Below are positions 40,627-41,373 of a stretch of DNA of 41,373 nt, piece after piece. Origin of the DNA: Photobacterium carnosum (GTDB lineage: Bacteria; Pseudomonadota; Gammaproteobacteria; Enterobacterales; Vibrionaceae); contig NZ_NPIB01000034.1 of assembly GCF_002849605.1 (NCBI RefSeq), positions 1 through 41,373 on the forward strand, in the 5' to 3' direction. Position 1 is the stretch's first letter, and each line of letters opens with the position of its first letter. Below the pieces are notes generated by a model that saw only the letters and a list, made by a program, of their open reading frames with translations, ran no database searches and was not told the origin of the DNA. A program made the position numbers and the translations under genes.

Positions 40627-41208
40627 GTGTCATATAAAGAAATATTTGATGCGATTAATGTTGTTAGTGTATTTGTAGCTGTAATAAGCGCATATCACGC
40701 CAGAAAAACTTATGAGTTAGCTAAAAACTTAGCGAAAAGATGTAATTTATTTTTTAGTGTACATCCGAATAACTTGATTATTACGGCAACTTCCACCACA
40801 GAGCGATTAATTGCCCATGAGATTTTGATTACTGTACGAAAAAATTTTTTCCAGAGGAAAACTCACTCTTTAACAAAATTATATAATTTAAACAGTCAGT
40901 TGCATAAAGGGTATGGTTATAATGATATTTTTTCAACACTATTTGAAAGAGGGTTAATTGCAGGAGAATCTTATGAATTTCCGATTACAGAGTTATTTAA
41001 ATTAGCAACCAATAAAAGCATCTTACAAAAGAATTTTATTGGTTTAGATCTTAACTCATTAATAATAGGAAAAAACGTTAAGATTACTTTTATGCTTAAC
41101 GGTAATTCGTATCCGGTTAATCTAAAGATGACTCAAAAATTATTAGATGAAATACTTAATGAGAACAATACATTTTCTAAATTTAGACTGAGAACATGTA
41201 TAAGTTAA
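40627..41208 (+). CDS. Membrane-anchored protein of unknown function (193 residues)
   Basis: The protein starts with a short polar segment and one hydrophobic stretch (IFDAINVVSVFVAVISAYHA, about residues 5-24), followed by a basic helix (KTYELAKNLAKR) and a soluble alpha/beta domain (about 40-193) including LFFSVHPNNLIITATSTTER and ITFMLNGNSYPVNLKM. The N-terminal single helix plus cytoplasmic domain recurs in small proteins of unknown role. A GTG at 40627 with AAGGAA 6 nt upstream is chosen; an ATG at 40573 overlapping the previous gene is the alternative and would add 18 residues. Located with the zinc-ribbon gene beyond the hsd operon; defence or exclusion is possible but unsupported. Confidence 0.6.
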   Translation: MSYKEIFDAINVVSVFVAVISAYHARKTYELAKNLAKRCNLFFSVHPNNLIITATSTTERLIAHEILITVRKNFFQRKTHSLTKLYNLNSQLHKGYGYNDIFSTLFERGLIAGESYEFPITELFKLATNKSILQKNFIGLDLNSLIIGKNVKITFMLNGNSYPVNLKMTQKLLDEILNENNTFSKFRLRTCIS

Positions 41209-41331
41209 TTAAATTTCACATGGAAGGCAGTATATTTTTATTAGTGCGCATAAAATTTGTGATGTTAAATGAGACTAATTTGAAAGTATGAGGATTGGGT
41301 GCTCATTGGCAATGTAACCAAACAAGACCTG

Positions 41332-41361
41332 AAATGGTGAGGCATGACTGCCCCACCATTT
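41332..41361 (-). terminator. Hairpin near the right edge
   Basis: AAATGGTGAGGCA (41332-41344) and TGCCCCACCATTT (41349-41361) pair over 13 positions, with a single mismatch that becomes a G-U pair on the - strand. This suggests a terminator or structured RNA of a - strand gene lying beyond the window. Confidence 0.45.
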
Positions 41362-41373
41362 AGGCTAGATTAT

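Overview
The window looks like most or all of the backbone of a conjugative plasmid, or a plasmid-like integrative element, from a low-GC gammaproteobacterium. Composition is AT-rich throughout. Codon use, Shine-Dalgarno sites, consensus DnaA boxes and an rrn-type boxA all fit Enterobacterales of the Morganellaceae kind or Vibrionales; I cannot settle the host from the sequence alone. No rRNA, tRNA or CRISPR array was seen.

Layout. (1) 1-2.9 kb, + strand: a centromere-like repeat field, a ParA ATPase, its small partner, and an unusual membrane protein ending in a winged-helix-like domain whose coding DNA carries a 10-bp-phased repeat. (2) 2.9-6.6 kb, + strand: small DNA-binding, membrane and periplasmic proteins plus ArdC antirestriction, separated by strongly structured non-coding DNA. 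(3) 6.6-27.1 kb, - strand: the transfer region. Read in transcription order it runs virB2-virB3-virB4-virB7-virB8-virB9-virB10-virB11-virD4, topoisomerase III, three accessory genes, mobC, a MOB-P-type relaxase, an stbABC-like stability operon behind seven 10-bp direct repeats, then a displaced virB5-virB6 pair. No virB1 is visible. (4) 27.1-30.1 kb: small regulators, a long leader with a boxA-like element and an intrinsic terminator ahead of virB2, a Rep_3 initiator, and an iteron origin with six 22-bp iterons, AT-rich DNA and DnaA boxes. (5) 30.2-31.9 kb: a decayed IS91-family transposase lacking its catalytic tyrosine segment, with a companion ORF. (6) 32.0-39.2 kb: an unknown gene and a complete type I restriction-modification operon hsdM-hsdS-hsdR. 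(7) 39.2-41.4 kb: 1.2 kb of non-coding repeats and hairpins, then a zinc-ribbon mini-protein and a membrane-anchored unknown.

How it works together. Rep and the iterons replicate the element; the ParA pair and the stb-like operon keep it in the population; MobC, the relaxase, VirD4 and the VirB channel transfer it. ArdC probably protects incoming DNA from host restriction while the plasmid's own Hsd system attacks competing DNA. If oriT lies between stbA and the relaxase gene, as in R388-type plasmids, the strand that enters first would be the template for the + strand genes at 2.9-6.6 kb. That fits ArdC being a leading-region gene and makes the hairpins in front of it candidates for single-stranded promoters.

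The most unusual signals are: a family of + strand hairpins at 3.3, 4.7 and 5.8 kb, two of which keep the same 13-nt loop while their stems differ by compensatory changes; two 10-bp-phased DNA repeat arrays, one inside a coding sequence; a boxA-plus-terminator leader ahead of the transfer operon; and a possible overprinted gene inside the relaxase gene.
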